Notes: generated by a model not told the origin, from the sequence alone. A stretch of 64,000 bases of DNA from Hygrocybe punicea (GCA_963556145.1 OY744469.1:1178001-1242000); one strand, 5' to 3'. Counted from the first letter of the stretch, positions 23,831 through 36,499 are shown. Made by a program: numbers and translations.

Positions 23831-26800
23831 TCAATCCAAGTCTTTTTCAATACCTCCCAGTGTCGCGACATCCAAGCCGAGTTTCTCAGCAGCAAAGAAT
23901 CTGGTGTTATCATGAGGGAATGGAACCATCGCTACAGCAGAATGGATTTCTGTCATGGGTATCACCTGGAATCCATCGGCACCACGATATTGGCAGCACC
24001 AGAGTACATTGTAGGTATTTCGTAGCAGGTCCAAGTCGGGTGGGGAATAAGTTGAAACAAGTGCTAAAGTCTTGATTTCGTCACGAATGTCAACTTGGAA
24101 GAAGTATTGTACCTCTCCATAATGCAACATATCGTCTAGCAAGAACTAAGTCCATGGAAATGTCAGTAGAATAACATGGACGCATAAGAAGGACGTACCC
24201 GGATGTTCCGTGACATACGCACATTCTCAAGAAGCTTCCGTTTCTCTTTCCAGGCAGACCGTACAATTTGTCCAGTGGGAAGTCGAAGGCGGGCCCATCG
24301 GAATAGCCTGGGATTCCATCCCTCTACATCCTGTCCTGTTTGCTCATGCATATATGCACGAACAGCTGCAGTTGCGGATCCCTGCAATGTTTTCATGTGC
24401 TCGTCTTTCGCACGTAGAAGTACATAGCCGTTGCCGAGATCTTCTGAGCTGCGGGGGTTCTTTTCTTTTTTTTGGAGTGCCGGTATCATGGCTTTGAGGG
24501 CGTTAACTTGAGCACAGCGAAGTCCGCGTTGGGCCAAGTTGGAGTATGGCTTTGACGGTTGCTTCATTTCTTCTGTAAGGTTTCCTATTGTCCTTTCCAT
24601 CATCCACTGCGTGTGGTAACAACCGGGTCCGAGCCGCGGTACTTGGGGTGCAAGATGGAGCAGTGCATGCACAGCAGGTCGGCAGAAGTGAATCCGTTCA
24701 GGTTTGCGTTGGTAATATAGTTCTTCGAACTCTTGCACAAATTGGATCATAAGTGCATGCGCCCATTGAAGTTCTTCATGTGTGATCATACGTTGATGAA
24801 GGATTCGAAGACCAGACACGAGCTTGCAAAAGTTCTGGTAGTAGCGGTTAGGAAGTATGCCATAAAGTAAACCTGGCCCGAGAACGAAGATGTACATGAG
24901 AAATTCCCAAGCTTTGTATCCGCTGGAAATTTTCTCAGAGGGGTTGCGGGGAGGGACGTCAAAGGATCCGGGCAAGTATGGTATTGATTCGGCAACGGTT
25001 GCTCCATGATGTGTCCATGTATCATCTTATAAGACAGCCCAATCCCACGTTAACTTGTCATCCGGTGCTTTGCAAGCTATAGTTCCACGCCAAAGTGAGA
25101 GGAGGAGGTTGGTGATGTTCAATGCGATGAGGTGCATAAGGTCAGCGGGAAAACACAAGGGAGGGTTTATCATGCGGTATAATGGGAGTCCACTGAAGAT
25201 ACTTGGCTTGACAATGCCAGTCTCCTTGTGGCGTGCGATAAATTGAGCCATATTTGCAGAGGCGATGAGGTAGTTGACGTTGCGAAGGTATTCATCTGGC
25301 GGTCGCATGGGCATCTGATGGAAATTGTAGTCGTCGTGGTCGCTACCTTCGAGGATATAGTTACTGGGTTTGAGATGAGCTGGATAATACGTGTTATCAC
25401 TTTCTAACTGACGTCCCTTGATGGGGCAATAGATCCTGCAGGAGTTGTAGCCCTGGTGGCCAGTCAGCCCACTCATGTGAGAGGCGCCAGGGCCATCAGC
25501 TGCACCAAACACAAAATACGGATGGGAGACGTGAACCGCCCCATCGTGTGCATCCCATACGCAGAAACCTTCTCGCTGGAGGGCAGAAAGATGGTGAAGG
25601 GTGGGGAAAAGAAATGAGTCAAAGATTTTCGGTGCATTGGGACCTGGAATGAATCCTCCGGGTTTGACAACATCCATTTTGTACCTGCCATCGGGAGCTA
25701 AGTCGAGTATGGCCCAAATGTGGATCCAACAGTCTGACGTCTTTTTCTCAAATATTTGTGCGCCATCAATCGAGAAGAGGAGCGTGGTGTCATGGTCACC
25801 AATGCGGCCCTCACGGAAAGCATCGAGATATTCGGAACCGGAAAGAAAATCTTTGTAAGTATCAAGTTGTTGGGTAATGGGGTCTAGATGAGCTAAAATT
25901 TCGTGTGTGCAGGTTGCTCGATATCGCATAGCTTCTGCGGTTTCAGGACTGCGCCACAGAGCTTGCAGCTGGGGGCCAAGGGGAATTGTGAGGAAGGCTT
26001 TGACAGGTTGGTGGATCTCGCCATTACTGGCCTCGTACTGGATAGGATCATACCGCAGCATTCCACACATGGGACAATGGGTCAAGTCCGCCAGAGGGCC
26101 TGTGAAGCCTACACACGAATTCTTGCACATATCATGGAATAGTGGTACAACTCCGGTCAACTTGCGAATCTTGCATTTGATGCGATCGAGGGAAAGGAAA
26201 TCACAATCGGGAAAACGTTCCGAAATGGCATCACCAACTCCGGTGTAAACGTCTTCAGACCCTTTCGTGATATTTTGATTGCAAGGGTGAGGTCGGGGTC
26301 ATCAACATCAGGCAGGCCTTCAACAGGATTGCGCAGCCGATGAATGGTGTCAGGGTCAAGCCCACCATTATCAAGCGTAGCGGAACGAACTAAAGCAATG
26401 TATGCAAGCATGAGATTGATGTTGTCAAGGGGGGCTTGGTTGAATTCGTGCTCTGGTGGGGGATCTGGCAGGTGACCTTCGGCTGGAACGCCATCAGGAT
26501 CTGCATCCGGAACGCCATCGGGTTCTGCATTCTGAATGGCGTCAAGATCCCAAAGACTTCTGGGATCAACCGCTTGGTCGAGAGGGTCATTCTACAGACA
26601 CGGATTCAGCACTCAGAGAGGTTTATTTGCGAGCAACATACAGTATTGTCCTCATCGTCATCAGAAACATCCATGTCAACTTGCACTTGCTGCACTGGGA
26701 GAGGGTCGGCGTAGAGGTCTTCAATTTCATCATAAGGTGCGGGGGTGTCATCGGGGGCCTCCCTGGCATCAAGAGTGCAATCCTGTTCATCATCGGAGAC

Positions 26801-27001
26801 TACTTGGTCATGATCAACTGGGTCAGGAGCTAGGTGGACAGGTCCTGGGTCAAGATTGTGCTGGCAAAGGTAATTATCGAGGGCAGTGCGAATCGCGGTG
26901 CGGCGGTACTGTGCGTGTGCATAAAACGTCCTTCGGGAGACTTTTTGGAGTTCTACACAGTATCGTGCACAATTGCAGAAGTATTCCCGTTCATGAGACA
27001 T
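23831..27001 (-). pseudogene. Tnp2-family transposase (CACTA/EnSpm-like), decayed
   Basis: Exon 1 is 27001-26642 (Cys-rich start FCNCARYC, then VSRRTFYAHAQYR), exon 2 starts at 26591, and the last exon is 24145-23831 after a GTACGT...TTAG intron. The conserved Transposase_21 core is clear: HDMCKNSC, HCPMCGMLRYD, LLFSIDGAQ, GHQGYNSCRIYC, FPADLMHLI, then YLPGSFDVPPRNPSEKI, YKAWEFLMYI and MMERTIGNLTEE; the end has EVQYFFQVD and AVAMVP. Two lesions: a frameshift near 26275 (upstream frame ends in AIKIS, downstream resumes GSEDVYTGVGDAI) and an in-frame TAA at 25029-25027. Neither fits CpG decay. I did not find convincing CACTA termini. Confidence 0.85.
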
Positions 27002-27525
27002 TGAAGTTGAAAATAACTTGGAAAGAAAGTATGATAGAATGATGATGGTGGGGAGAAAGTATTTTGAAAACGGAAACTTAGAGCAAGACTTAGAGGCAAG
27101 CGGAAGCGGATTCCGTTCGTTGGCATTTTCGATTGTTTACAAATGGATATAAAAGGAATTATATTATGTAAAAATATCTCAAAATATGGACTTTTCACTG
27201 GGAATCAGCTGTAAGACAGAATTAAGGAAAATCAGGTTTTCCTCATATGACGTGACAAATGCACTTTTCTTATTTGCGCTTGCTTCACAACTTCCTTTTT
27301 TTAGCAATGCTGTTATATTTACTTGCAGTTTGGGGAGATTACAAGGTTCATTTTATATTCTACCTGCATACTTAGATACTTTTAGTCAACTATTAACTAC
27401 ATTTCAGTGAGGAGCAGTCTCACTCTCAGCACAAGAGAGAAATCAACGACCTGCCTTTTTTGGTTGTGTGATATTTGATTTGCTGCCATTGTGATGGCCA
27501 AGGACCCCTGATTATCTCTACTAAG

Positions 27526-27700
27526 GCCAGATCAAAATCCGGACAAACTTTGAGGTTTTACCACAAAATGCCAGGGTAAAGTCCGGACAAAACCGCTCCA
27601 GGTGGCAAAAATGCCAGTTCCAAAGTCCAGACAGGGGCCCCCCAGCTACCTGAGGCCAGTTAGAAATCTGGACAAGGGGACATTGCAAGAAATTTTAATT
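27526..27700 (+). repeat. Degenerate ~43-bp tandem repeat array
   Basis: Units begin GCCAG at 27526, 27570, 27613 and 27655 and each carries AAARTCYRGACA about 8 bases later. Related units in opposite orientation lie at 34660-34790. Confidence 0.65.
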
Positions 27701-29246
27701 GATTAATAATTAATTTCGAGCCATCCCGGAGGTCACAGCTCACAAGCAAACGAAGCATTATGTAGTGTTGCCGCGGCTATGGCTAATAGCCGGCTTCTAC
27801 CTGTAGCTGAGCCGCCACATTGGCTCGGCTTGTGAGTGGCTTGGCTCAGCTAGAAACCAGCTACAGCTGCAGCTATTGCATTTCCTGTAGCCGTTAGCTG
27901 TGGCTATCGAGCTGACTAGCCGGTACCATCCTTGTCATATTCTTTGTACCCACTCAATTTAAATGATATATATCTACGTAGGATCTATGTAGGAATGCGA
28001 TTTTGTGCTAGGTAATTTTGGAACTGAGTTTAAATCCTGTGCTGGCTGGGATTGATTGCCTTTGAATTGATTGCCTTTGAATTGACTTTGAACTGACTAC
28101 CAGTAGACGGAATTTCAGGTAATCCTTTCTTGCATTAAGTCCCCTCTTTCTCCGCACACTGCTTGCCACTAATTGTAAGTACTTACTTCCAACTCCATCA
28201 TCGTCACCATCCACTGGCCCCGCTCATCACATACACCGTGTGCATGTTTGTGCATGAGCAGCACGATGGCAGTCCCAACTACCACTGGCAGGAGAAGAGT
28301 CTCTCAGTGTCCTCATCAATCGAGATCATCCTCTCACCCAGTGTTCAGACAACCAGGAATGACACGGACACAAGTGCCGCCTCCCAAGCAATCTGCAGGC
28401 CCACGAGGGAAGCAACATGTCCCAAACCTCTGGTAAGTCACCAGAAGCTCACACCAATTCAATAAAAAGCGCATTTACCCGCCCCTTTCCACATTTATTC
28501 ATAGTCGCAGATATATGGCCAGCCACTTGGCCTGGACTCACCGAGAATGAAAATGGAGGTAAAACGCTGCATTTCGCAACCAGAAAACTTGTCTCGTACG
28601 ATTTCCAAAACCCGCCTTTCCTCATCTATTGCAAAATTCACCAAGTCTGGCCTTGGCCATCTTCTCGCAGATCCTCAAATACTTGAGGATGGGACTATCT
28701 GCAATATTTTCGAAGGTGGACACGTCCATTTGGTCGGAACGAGGGATGCTGAAATGTACGTTGCAGCACCTAATGTCCTAGATAAATTTCATGGCTCTAT
28801 CGTTACAGTTTCCCTGCGAATCAGTGCACAGCCCAGCACCAACCAACGGCACCTCTGGCTGTATCTAATGCTTCGCCATATTGGGTGCATACCGTACTGT
28901 TATTCTCTACCTGTCACTCAGATATATTGTACAACAGCCGCAACATTTCCGCCATAAATGGACATTACTTTCTGCGGAACAGTCCATTTTCTGTGAGAGC
29001 TTAGGGGGTCTAAAATCTAATTTTGGGTACCCCCCTTGCCAACCCTCAAATATTGGAGGATGGGTCGGTTTGTAGCATTTTCGCAGGTGGGCACATCCAT
29101 AAATTTGCATTGTCAAATTATGACCCAAACCATCCTTTAGCAATACGAGAACAGCTCACTCTACAATGACAGACGTACACTCTCCATGCCACAATGACAG
29201 ATTCTACGCTATCAGGATCAAGGGAACGGGGAGTGGGGGAGCGGGA

Positions 29247-29303
29247 GGGGAACAGCGAAGAGGGGAGGAACAGCGAAGAGGGGAGGAACAGCGAAGAGGG
29301 GGG
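29247..29303. repeat. 18-bp purine-rich tandem repeat
   Basis: Three units of AACAGCGAAGAGGGGAGG in a row. Confidence 0.8.
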
Positions 29304-29878
29304 GGATAGGGAACTGTACAGCAATACATAGAACGATCACAAACGATGTCAAACGATAGGATTGAAAATGTAATTATAACTAGAAATATATGAAAGCAAA
29401 ACCTTAGTGCCCTTGGTCAATTCTCATTTGGGATGTAATTCGCACTAATTATTATATTTCACCATGAAAATGTCCGATTTTCACTGGGTTCATTGTTCGA
29501 AATGGTGCAAAGAATGGGTGCGGGACTCTGGACGTTCCTGCAACATGAAGACCGACATCAATTCTCGGAAGCGGAGGTGGGATTTCAGTAGGGGCCATAG
29601 CTATTAGATAACGATCAGATTATACAACTCAAAGCGCTTGAGGTTCAAGCACGTTCTAAGTGAGCATATGTCCGAATTTGGACATAAGCCCCCTACAGGC
29701 AGGCCAGACATACGACATGGGCCAACCAGGCTGGATACAGCCCGTCAGACTGGTAAGGCCTGGATGATGGGTTCATATCCGTTGACAGAACGTTAACCCA
29801 CGACCTCAGGTGTGTGAACATGCCGGCTGTTATATTGTGCAAGGTGAGAATACTGTCTTCCAAGTTCCAACTGCCACA

Positions 29879-32755
29879 ATGGGCCGTCGAAATACTCGCC
29901 CACGACGGTCATCTCCACCTCCAACCTCTCCAGAGGAGTCTTCTGAGGGCTCACAGGTTGGCCATTGTGCAGCTTGCCAACCCAGGGATCGCCAGCCAAA
30001 CTCTCAGACAGCTCCTGCTATACGCCCTCAGACCAGCAGCAACTCTCAGCCTGTTCGAACTCCTGCATCATCTCGGGGTGGCTCACGTCCACAAACTTCT
30101 CACAATATCAATCATTTTTTTCAGAAGACAAAGGGCGCACCAACTATCTGCACATTTTGCGAGTAAGTTGATGTTCTGTCTTCCAGTCCTCCCACTTATT
30201 GCTTTCAGGCGTAAACACACAGTTGACCCTAACTCCGTGACATGCAACTGGTCTTTTTCAGCAAACACAGGCAACACCAGTCTCCGAGTCCATCTGGAAA
30301 GCGTCCACAAGATTGAATACCTCCAATTGTGTGAAGCAAATGGATGGGTTATAATGCTTCCGAGGATGAGGAAAGAGGCTGCATCCATCATTGATGATGA
30401 CAATCCTGGTGCATCCCAGGCCCGTGTACCCTTCTCGCAGAGTCGCTTAGTGAGTGCAATTGTGAATTTTGTTGTTGCCGACAATCAAGTATGTCGTGTA
30501 CTACATCGATATTTTACCACTAACCATCTTACATTTTCAGTCCATCAACGTTGTCGAGTGTCACGAATTCCGTGAACTCCTCCTACTGCTTTGAGAAAAC
30601 TTGCAAGACAAGGATATCCCTCACTGCACCAAAATCCGTGAGGCTATTGTTACTGCATGGAAGTCATGGTTTATTGGCCGAAAGAAAGAGCTTGCGGTAA
30701 GTGTATCTGTGTAGTTGTGAAATACCATATGACAGAGCTTATTTTTAGGAAGCTCCTGGCAAAATCAGCTGCACTGCTGACGTTTGGTCTGATAGTAACC
30801 GTCGTGGATACTTTGCTATAACGGGTCACTGGATTGCATGGGATAAGACCACTCGACGGCTAGAACTCAAGCAAGCACTGCTTGCTTTCCATCGCCTCCG
30901 TGGCAGCCATGATGGGAAGGCAATGGCGATTGCTGCCCTTTCTCTTATGGATCGTGCTGGCATCACAGCACAGGTACATGTTTCGTTCTATAGCTATCTG
31001 CAATGGAGATACTGATAAGGGTCGGCAGATGGGCCACTGGACTCTTGATTATGCATCAAACAACGCCACATTCATGCAGGAGTTTGAAATTCTACTTCAA
31101 ATTCGTGACATTGACTTTGATGCAATTGACCGCCGGATTATGTGCTTCCCGCATATTGTTAACACATGTTGCCATCACGTCATCGACAGTTTGACTGATA
31201 TTGACTTGACTGAATCTGCTGAAGTGTCTGCTGGGCCGCTGCCCCCTAGTCGGCCTGACCAGCAAACATTCGAAGATGCCGTAAAACGGGACCCTGTGGC
31301 ACTGGGACGCAATATCGTGCGCGTACTTCGAAGCTCTGGCCAAAGGCATGATTTATTCGACGACATCATTTGCGACGGTAATGCCAAGGGTTGGTTCCAG
31401 GACAACAGCGACCCCCCTCAGGCCTATGCACTGCCATTGGTGCAGCTGCTGCATGACATGGTTGTAAGATGGGACACCGTCTATTATATGATCAGGTGTC
31501 TGCGAGAAATGCACCCTGTAGGTCAATTAATTTCTGCTTTGATTCCGCTGACATGATTCAATTGATAGGCAATCGACCATTTCCTCTGTCTCCCGATCAA
31601 CAGGGACTTGATGAAGCACAAGATGACAGATATGGAATGGTCAGTGCTCGCCGATGTTGAGGTCATCCTAGAGATAAGAGGCGGTTTAAAAATATTTGGC
31701 TTAGCCTAACAAATGATTAGATCCCCCATCAAGTTCAACAAGTCATGTTGAGCAATGGGAATCCTATTCTCTCAGGCGCAATCCCTGCCTTTGAGATGTT
31801 CATGACTGCATGGGAGAGGCTTGGCGAGCGCCATCCAAGACTTAAACCCTGGATCAATGTTGGTCTCAAGTGGGCAACCACCTACTATTCTCGAATGGAT
31901 CTCATGACGGCCTACATCATTGCAATGGGTAAGTGACAAATAACTTCTGCATTGTTTGTTTTGATTGACAAGACTAGCCCTCAATCCATGTATCCGCATG
32001 AGTTGGATTCAACAGCATTGGGATGAGAACTATGTGGCAAAGGCTGAACAAATTGTCAAGGAAACGGTAAGCTGTGGACAATGTTCCCTTAGCTTGTTAT
32101 TAATGCAGTCATGGCTTAGATGATCAAATACCGCCAACGAGCCAAACCTAGAGCTCCCCCATCTACAATTGTGATACCAGCCAAACCAACTGCGGCTCCT
32201 GCATATACGCATCTGGCACAGAAGTACGGCTTAGCTGACATGCGAGTGGGAGCTTTGCAGGATGCTGAAGGCCAGACACTGGAACAGGAGTATCACTCAT
32301 ATGTTACTGCACCACTGTCCATCGAAGGGACTGATATTCTCAGGTTCTGGGAGGTATGTAATCTATCTAATTAGTAGATATTACTTACTGATATATGCCC
32401 CCATGCAATAGTTCAGCGAGTCAACACTACCGACATTTTACGCAATGTCTCTTGATTTTCTACCTATTCAAGCATCATCGGTACCTTCTGAACGTGTGTT
32501 CTCATCAAGCGCTGAGACAGATACAAAGAAGCGAAACCGCATCAGTCCAGTACCATGGAGGCCTTACAGATGTTAAAGTTCGCTCTCAAGCGATCACGTC
32601 TCAACTTCACCAAGCATTGGCTCACGCCAGAGTCAATGTTGCAAGAACAGGAATCCGAGCTTGGTAGAGATCTCCTTGCTGATCTGCTTAGGCTTGACAC
32701 GGAGGACGTTATCGATCAAATCATTCAGGAGACAGGTGACAATGATACGGCCTGA
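29879..32755 (+). pseudogene. hAT-family transposase, multi-exon, decayed
   Basis: Ten exons can be traced: 29879-30162, 30209-30488, 30541-30696, 30749-30973, 31020-31517, 31569-31673, 31721-31928, 31978-32066, 32120-32353 and 32412-32755, with consistent phases. After a Ser/Pro-rich start comes a BED-like zinc finger (ICTFCERK ... LRVHLESVH), the RNase H-like core (CTADVWSDSN, DYASNNATFM, FPHIVNTCCHHV), and the C-terminal dimerisation region (FLPIQASSVPSERVFSSSAETDTKKRN). Three lesions: TGA at 30592-30594 in LLLL-stop-ENLQ, where relatives have arginine; a donor changed from GT to AT at 31674; and a 1-bp frameshift near 32553. Terminal repeats were not identified. Confidence 0.85.
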
Positions 32756-33114
32756 ACAGTCCTGGATCCCCAATCATTACTCGTGCTTTTTGTACTATGT
32801 TCACCGTGTTCTCAATGCTCATGTAAATTTGTTTGCTCTGTAATCTACTGCCTTGTGGTTCTAGAATTCTGTGTTCACCATCAGTACGAGTACTCACGTC
32901 AGTGGCCACAGCCACTTTTCCCACAACCCAACCTCAACTTCAAACGCCTCAACACCTCAAAGGCCTCAACGTTCATTCAACTTGTACCAAAGTTTTTTTT
33001 TCAATACATATCAGGTTTTTGTACACTGTGTGCCCCTTATCATAGATATCATGAAAAACCTGACTGACCATCAAATTGTGTCGTCTACAGGTATCACCAC
33101 ACTCTAGTCTGACG

Positions 33115-33576
33115 ATGCCATTTACTACACAGCCATCTACTACATGGCCACGAAATGCGCTAGATTGTGTAGGAGGTCAATCGCGGCAGGGAGTGAACAT
33201 TGTTAGGGTTGGCGGCAGATTCAGAATAAAGGAGCGATTAGGCTCAGGGTCCTTTGGTTCGTATTGCTCTACTGTCGTCAATGACTCACTAGATTTCATT
33301 TCAGGAATTGTCTACCTTGGAAGCAACATCATAACCAAAGAGGAAGTTGCTATCAAGCTTGAGTCTGCTGATGTAACGCTACCTCAACTTCAACATGAAT
33401 TCAAGGTGTACCAGAATCTTATCAGCAGCAGCATCCCCTCTGTTCATTGGTTTGGAACAGAATGTGACTACAATGCTCTTGTCCTTACTCGACTCGGTCC
33501 ATCACTTGAAGATCTTTTCAATCGCTGCAACCGCAAGTTTAGCTTGAAGACGGTCCTACTTTTGGCAGACCAGATG
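33115..33576 (+). pseudogene. CK1-like protein kinase, N-lobe half (5' part of a split gene)
   Basis: Exons 33115-33256 and 33305-33576 (intron GTTCGT...TCAG) encode 138 residues: RFRIKERLGSGSFG (glycine-rich loop), EVAIKLES with the catalytic lysine, VLTRLGPSLEDLF (hinge) and LLLADQM. This is the start of a casein kinase 1 domain. Coding stops exactly at a phase-0 GT donor at 33577. The next exon of a CK1 domain is not downstream on this strand; its matching continuation, starting at the equivalent residue, is on the minus strand at 36046-35306. The 150-bp repeat array begins immediately after the donor. Confidence 0.85.
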
Positions 33577-33579
33577 GTT

Positions 33580-34415
33580 GTTCGTTTTCAACACGAACAA
33601 CGTCCGGGGGGTATAGACTGGCTGGGGGTGGTCAAAAACGGCCCAGGAAGGGATTGTGGTGGTTGAAAAGGGGGGGGGGTGCAGATAGCCGGAACGCGAG
33701 GGCCTGAGACCTCCCGACCCATCTTTTCCAACCTGAACGAGGCCCGGGGGATATAGACTGGCCAGGGGTGGTCGAAAACGGGCCGGGAAGGGGTATTGTG
33801 GTGGTTGAAAAAGGGCAGTGGTGGTGGTTGCGCAGACAGCCGGAAGGCGAGGGCCTGAGACCCCCCAGTCGCTCATTTTCAATGGAAACAAAGCGCGGGG
33901 GGTGTAGACTGGCTGGGGGTGGTCAAAAACGGGCCGGGACGGAGTGACCTGGTGGATGAAAAGAGGGGAGTGGTGCTGGTTGGGCAGACAGCCGGAACGC
34001 ATGGTCTTGAGACCCCCCGGCCCCTCGTTTTCGACGCGAACGAGGTGCGGGGGGTGTAGACTGGCCGGGGGTGGTCGAAAACGGGGCGGGAAGGGGCATC
34101 CTGGTGGTTGCAAAAGGGGGGTGTTGAAAAAGGGGGGGTGGTGGTGGATGCGCAGACAGCTGGAACGCGAGATCTTGAGACCCCCCGGTCGCTCGTTTTC
34201 AATGGAAACGGAACGCGGGGGATGTAGACTGGCCGGGGGTGGTCGAAAACAGGTTGGGACGGGGTGTTCTGGTGGATGAAAACAGGGGTGTTGCTGGTTG
34301 GCAGACAGCCAGATCATGCGGTCTTGAGTCCCCCGGTCGCTCGTTTTCAACATGAACGAGGTGCAGGGGGTGTAGATTTGCTGGGTGTGGTCGAAAAAGG
34401 GCCAGGACAGACGGC
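33580..34415 (+). repeat. ~150-bp minisatellite, six units
   Basis: Units are marked by RTRTAGACTGGC at about 33611, 33751, 33902, 34054, 34222 and 34370. Each contains GGGGGTGGTCxAAAACGGxCCxGGA, GCGCAGACAGCxGGAA and CTTGAGACCCCCCGG...CTCGTTTTCAA. Runs of G are common. The long minus-strand ORF here is an artefact of the repeat. A lone inverted unit lies at 36105-36175. Confidence 0.9.
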
Positions 34416-35305
34416 GGCGAAGGGTAAACAGTTAACTTAGAGACATAAACAGATAACTTAGAGACATTCGGGACTTGGAACAAAGCCAAACAAATAGCGG
34501 CATTTGCTGCAAGAATAGATGGCTGGCTAAAATTCTTGGGGAGCTCGGTCCACATTAAGACCGAGACCTAAATATACATTTAGGACTCGGAATGGAGAGA
34601 TTTGATTGCATGATCTGATCGTTGGGTGGCCATCAGGACCCCCGATTATCTCTACCAAGGCCAGATCACAAAAACTCGAATTTTGATTTTCATGTCCGGA
34701 TAAAAAATGGCCAATTTTGGCTGATTTTGTCTGGACTTTGATCTGGCCTGCCAATTTCAGTAAATTTTGTCCGGATTAACGATCTAGCCTACTAGGAAGG
34801 CGGAATTTCATACTTCTTGGATCCTTGGTGTAGATCCATGAACAGCTTAGTGTTCTCCACCGAAAGCTCAGTGTTACCTTTAGATAAGGATTTCACACCA
34901 GATTGGAGATTCAGTAGACAGAGGATTGAGATTGAGGGTAACAAAGCATAATGCTAGTGTTGCCATGGCCCGGTTAACCGCGAGCTGGTTATACAAGACC
35001 AGCTAATTTGTATATTGTGGCTACACTTGGCAACAGTAACTGTGACCGTAGCCATGGCTTCGGCTATAACCAAAGTTCCTGGCCGGCCATAGCTGTAATT
35101 ATGGGGAAAAAAAAAAAAAAAACTACAACACTACAAAAAATGGCCATAAGATCCATTACACTAGCCAGCAAGTCGTTTACATGAAAATGGTCCATAAAGT
35201 ATGAGATATCAGAGGGGTATAAAGCCAGGAATGAACCGTATTCGAGACGTATCGTGACTGCAACGTTGCATGATGGGCAGACTGGCACTGCGCGATAATG
35301 AGTTG
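34416..35305. other. Gene-free segment inside the putative inversion
   Basis: No gene. It contains a doubled ACAGxTAACTTAGAGACAT near 34430, the palindromic 43-bp-family repeat (34638-34800), and a TAGTGTTGCCATGG-starting tract (34954-35095) related to the one at 27761. There is an A-run at 35106-35121. Confidence 0.5.
34638..34800. repeat. Palindromic member of the 43-bp repeat family (MITE-like)
   Basis: It starts GGACCCCCGATTATCTCTACC like 27502-27522, continues GGCCAGATCA, and ends with inverted units (TCTGGACTTTGATCTGGCC, GGATTAACGATCTAGCC). The two ends are inverted relative to each other. Confidence 0.55.
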
Positions 35306-36046
35306 TCACAAGACAGAAGCCCCCAATGGGGACTGACGAGTGTGAGAGCGCAGCCTGTCCAAGTCACAATTAGACATAACTCGAAGATTAAAAAAATGGA
35401 CAAACACTCTCGTGCTGCTGACAGCATCCATATCATGCGCCCTGGAGTGCATCTTCCCATTGATCCTCATGTGATTGTTGGGATTCTGATCATCTGCACT
35501 TATCATTGGCAGGCACCAATCAAAAATGTCATCGTCTTCATGTCCTTCGTGTATGCGAAGATCATGGAAGAGCTTGCGCAGATATGCATAGTTGGGTTTG
35601 CCTTTGAAGTCCAATGCACGAGTATAGTCTAGAAAAATTCTGAATTCGTTTGGAATTCCCGTCAGAAGGTCGGGAATCGTATCGACCTTCATCTTCATGA
35701 TCTTGTTGCGCTGGTTACGGGTTGAGGCCTTGGCATCATACCAAGGAAGAGAGCCACAAGGAAAATAGATAAGAATGTAGGCAAGGGATTCTAGATCATC
35801 ATGGCGAGACTGCTCCACACCTAAATGGCTGTTGAGTGAGGCGAATGGGGTGGTGCCTGTGAGGGTACAATGGTCCGCTCGAAATGGGATATGAATGTGA
35901 GTCCCAGCGTCTCTATACCTTTTGGCAAGACCAAAATCGATGATGTAGGCTTGACTGCAATTTGCACCTGTGCCAATCAAAAAGTTGGTAGGCTTGATGT
36001 CACGGTGAACGAAGTGGGAAGAGTGGACATGCTCTATGCATGGGAT
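35306..36046 (-). pseudogene. CK1-like protein kinase, C-lobe half (3' part of the split gene)
   Basis: One exon of 247 codons including the stop. It opens after an AG acceptor (TTCATAG) with IPCIEHVHSSHFVHRDIKPTNF, containing the HRD catalytic loop, then YIIDFGLAKRYRD (DFG), TGTTPFASLNSHLGVEQSRHDDLESL (the CK1 signature replacing APE), and FPCGSLPWYDA. Joined in sense to the N-lobe half (phase 0 to phase 0) the residue order LLADQM + IPCIEHVHS fits a CK1 domain without gap or overlap, and the two halves total 385 codons. The exon has no lesion. As arranged it has no promoter or N-lobe of its own on this strand. Confidence 0.85.
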
Positions 36047-36104
36047 CTATGAAATTGCAGAATTAGCAGTATGACGCTAACTTAGCTCAGTAACGATAGA
36101 TACT

Positions 36105-36175
36105 GGGTGGTCTCAAGATCGTGCATTTTGGCTGTCTGCGCAACCACCTCACAGTCCACATCCGCCTCTGCCATG
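36105..36175 (-). repeat. Inverted single unit of the kinase minisatellite
   Basis: On the minus strand this reads GTGGTTGCGCAGACAGCC then CACGATCTTGAGACCACCC, matching the array units at 33580-34415. It lies just upstream of the C-lobe exon. Confidence 0.75.
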
Positions 36176-36499
36176 TTACCAAGACTTGGACAATCGCGAT
36201 CTCAGAGTTCCGAGCCCACTGTCTCCAATCCTGAGCATTGCTTTTTCATTGTCTTCTGTGCTACATATGTTGTTAATACGATAACGAGACCCCTTGCATG
36301 TTTGCAAGGGTCGCCATCACCCGAATGAGTTCCGAAGAAACTTGTATTAACATTACCATCAGAAATACTGTGAATAATGGGGAGGTTGATATTATATTGC
36401 GTGTGTGTGATATGACATTTGATTCGACAGACATTCATGACGTTTCAAGCCGGTCAAAAATTTTCCTGCCCCCGTCTATTCCAACAACCTTCGCGCATA

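Larger units (their letters stand above)
27002..29878. other. Gene-free repeat tract between Tnp2 and hAT
   Basis: No supportable gene in 2.9 kb. It contains the 43-bp repeat array (27526-27700), a short hyphenated palindromic tract starting TAGTGTTGCC (about 27761-27930), a 15-bp doublet ATTGCCTTTGAATTG near 28055, a pair of diverged direct repeats at 28677 and 29046 (AAATAxTxGAGGATGGG...TTTTCGxAGGTGGxCAC), and an 18-bp tandem repeat near 29250. Confidence 0.5.

Noticed and set aside
33556..34353. 265-residue Pro/His-rich minus ORF
   Set aside because: It is a translation of the 150-bp minisatellite; the unit has no stop by chance of its GC bias.
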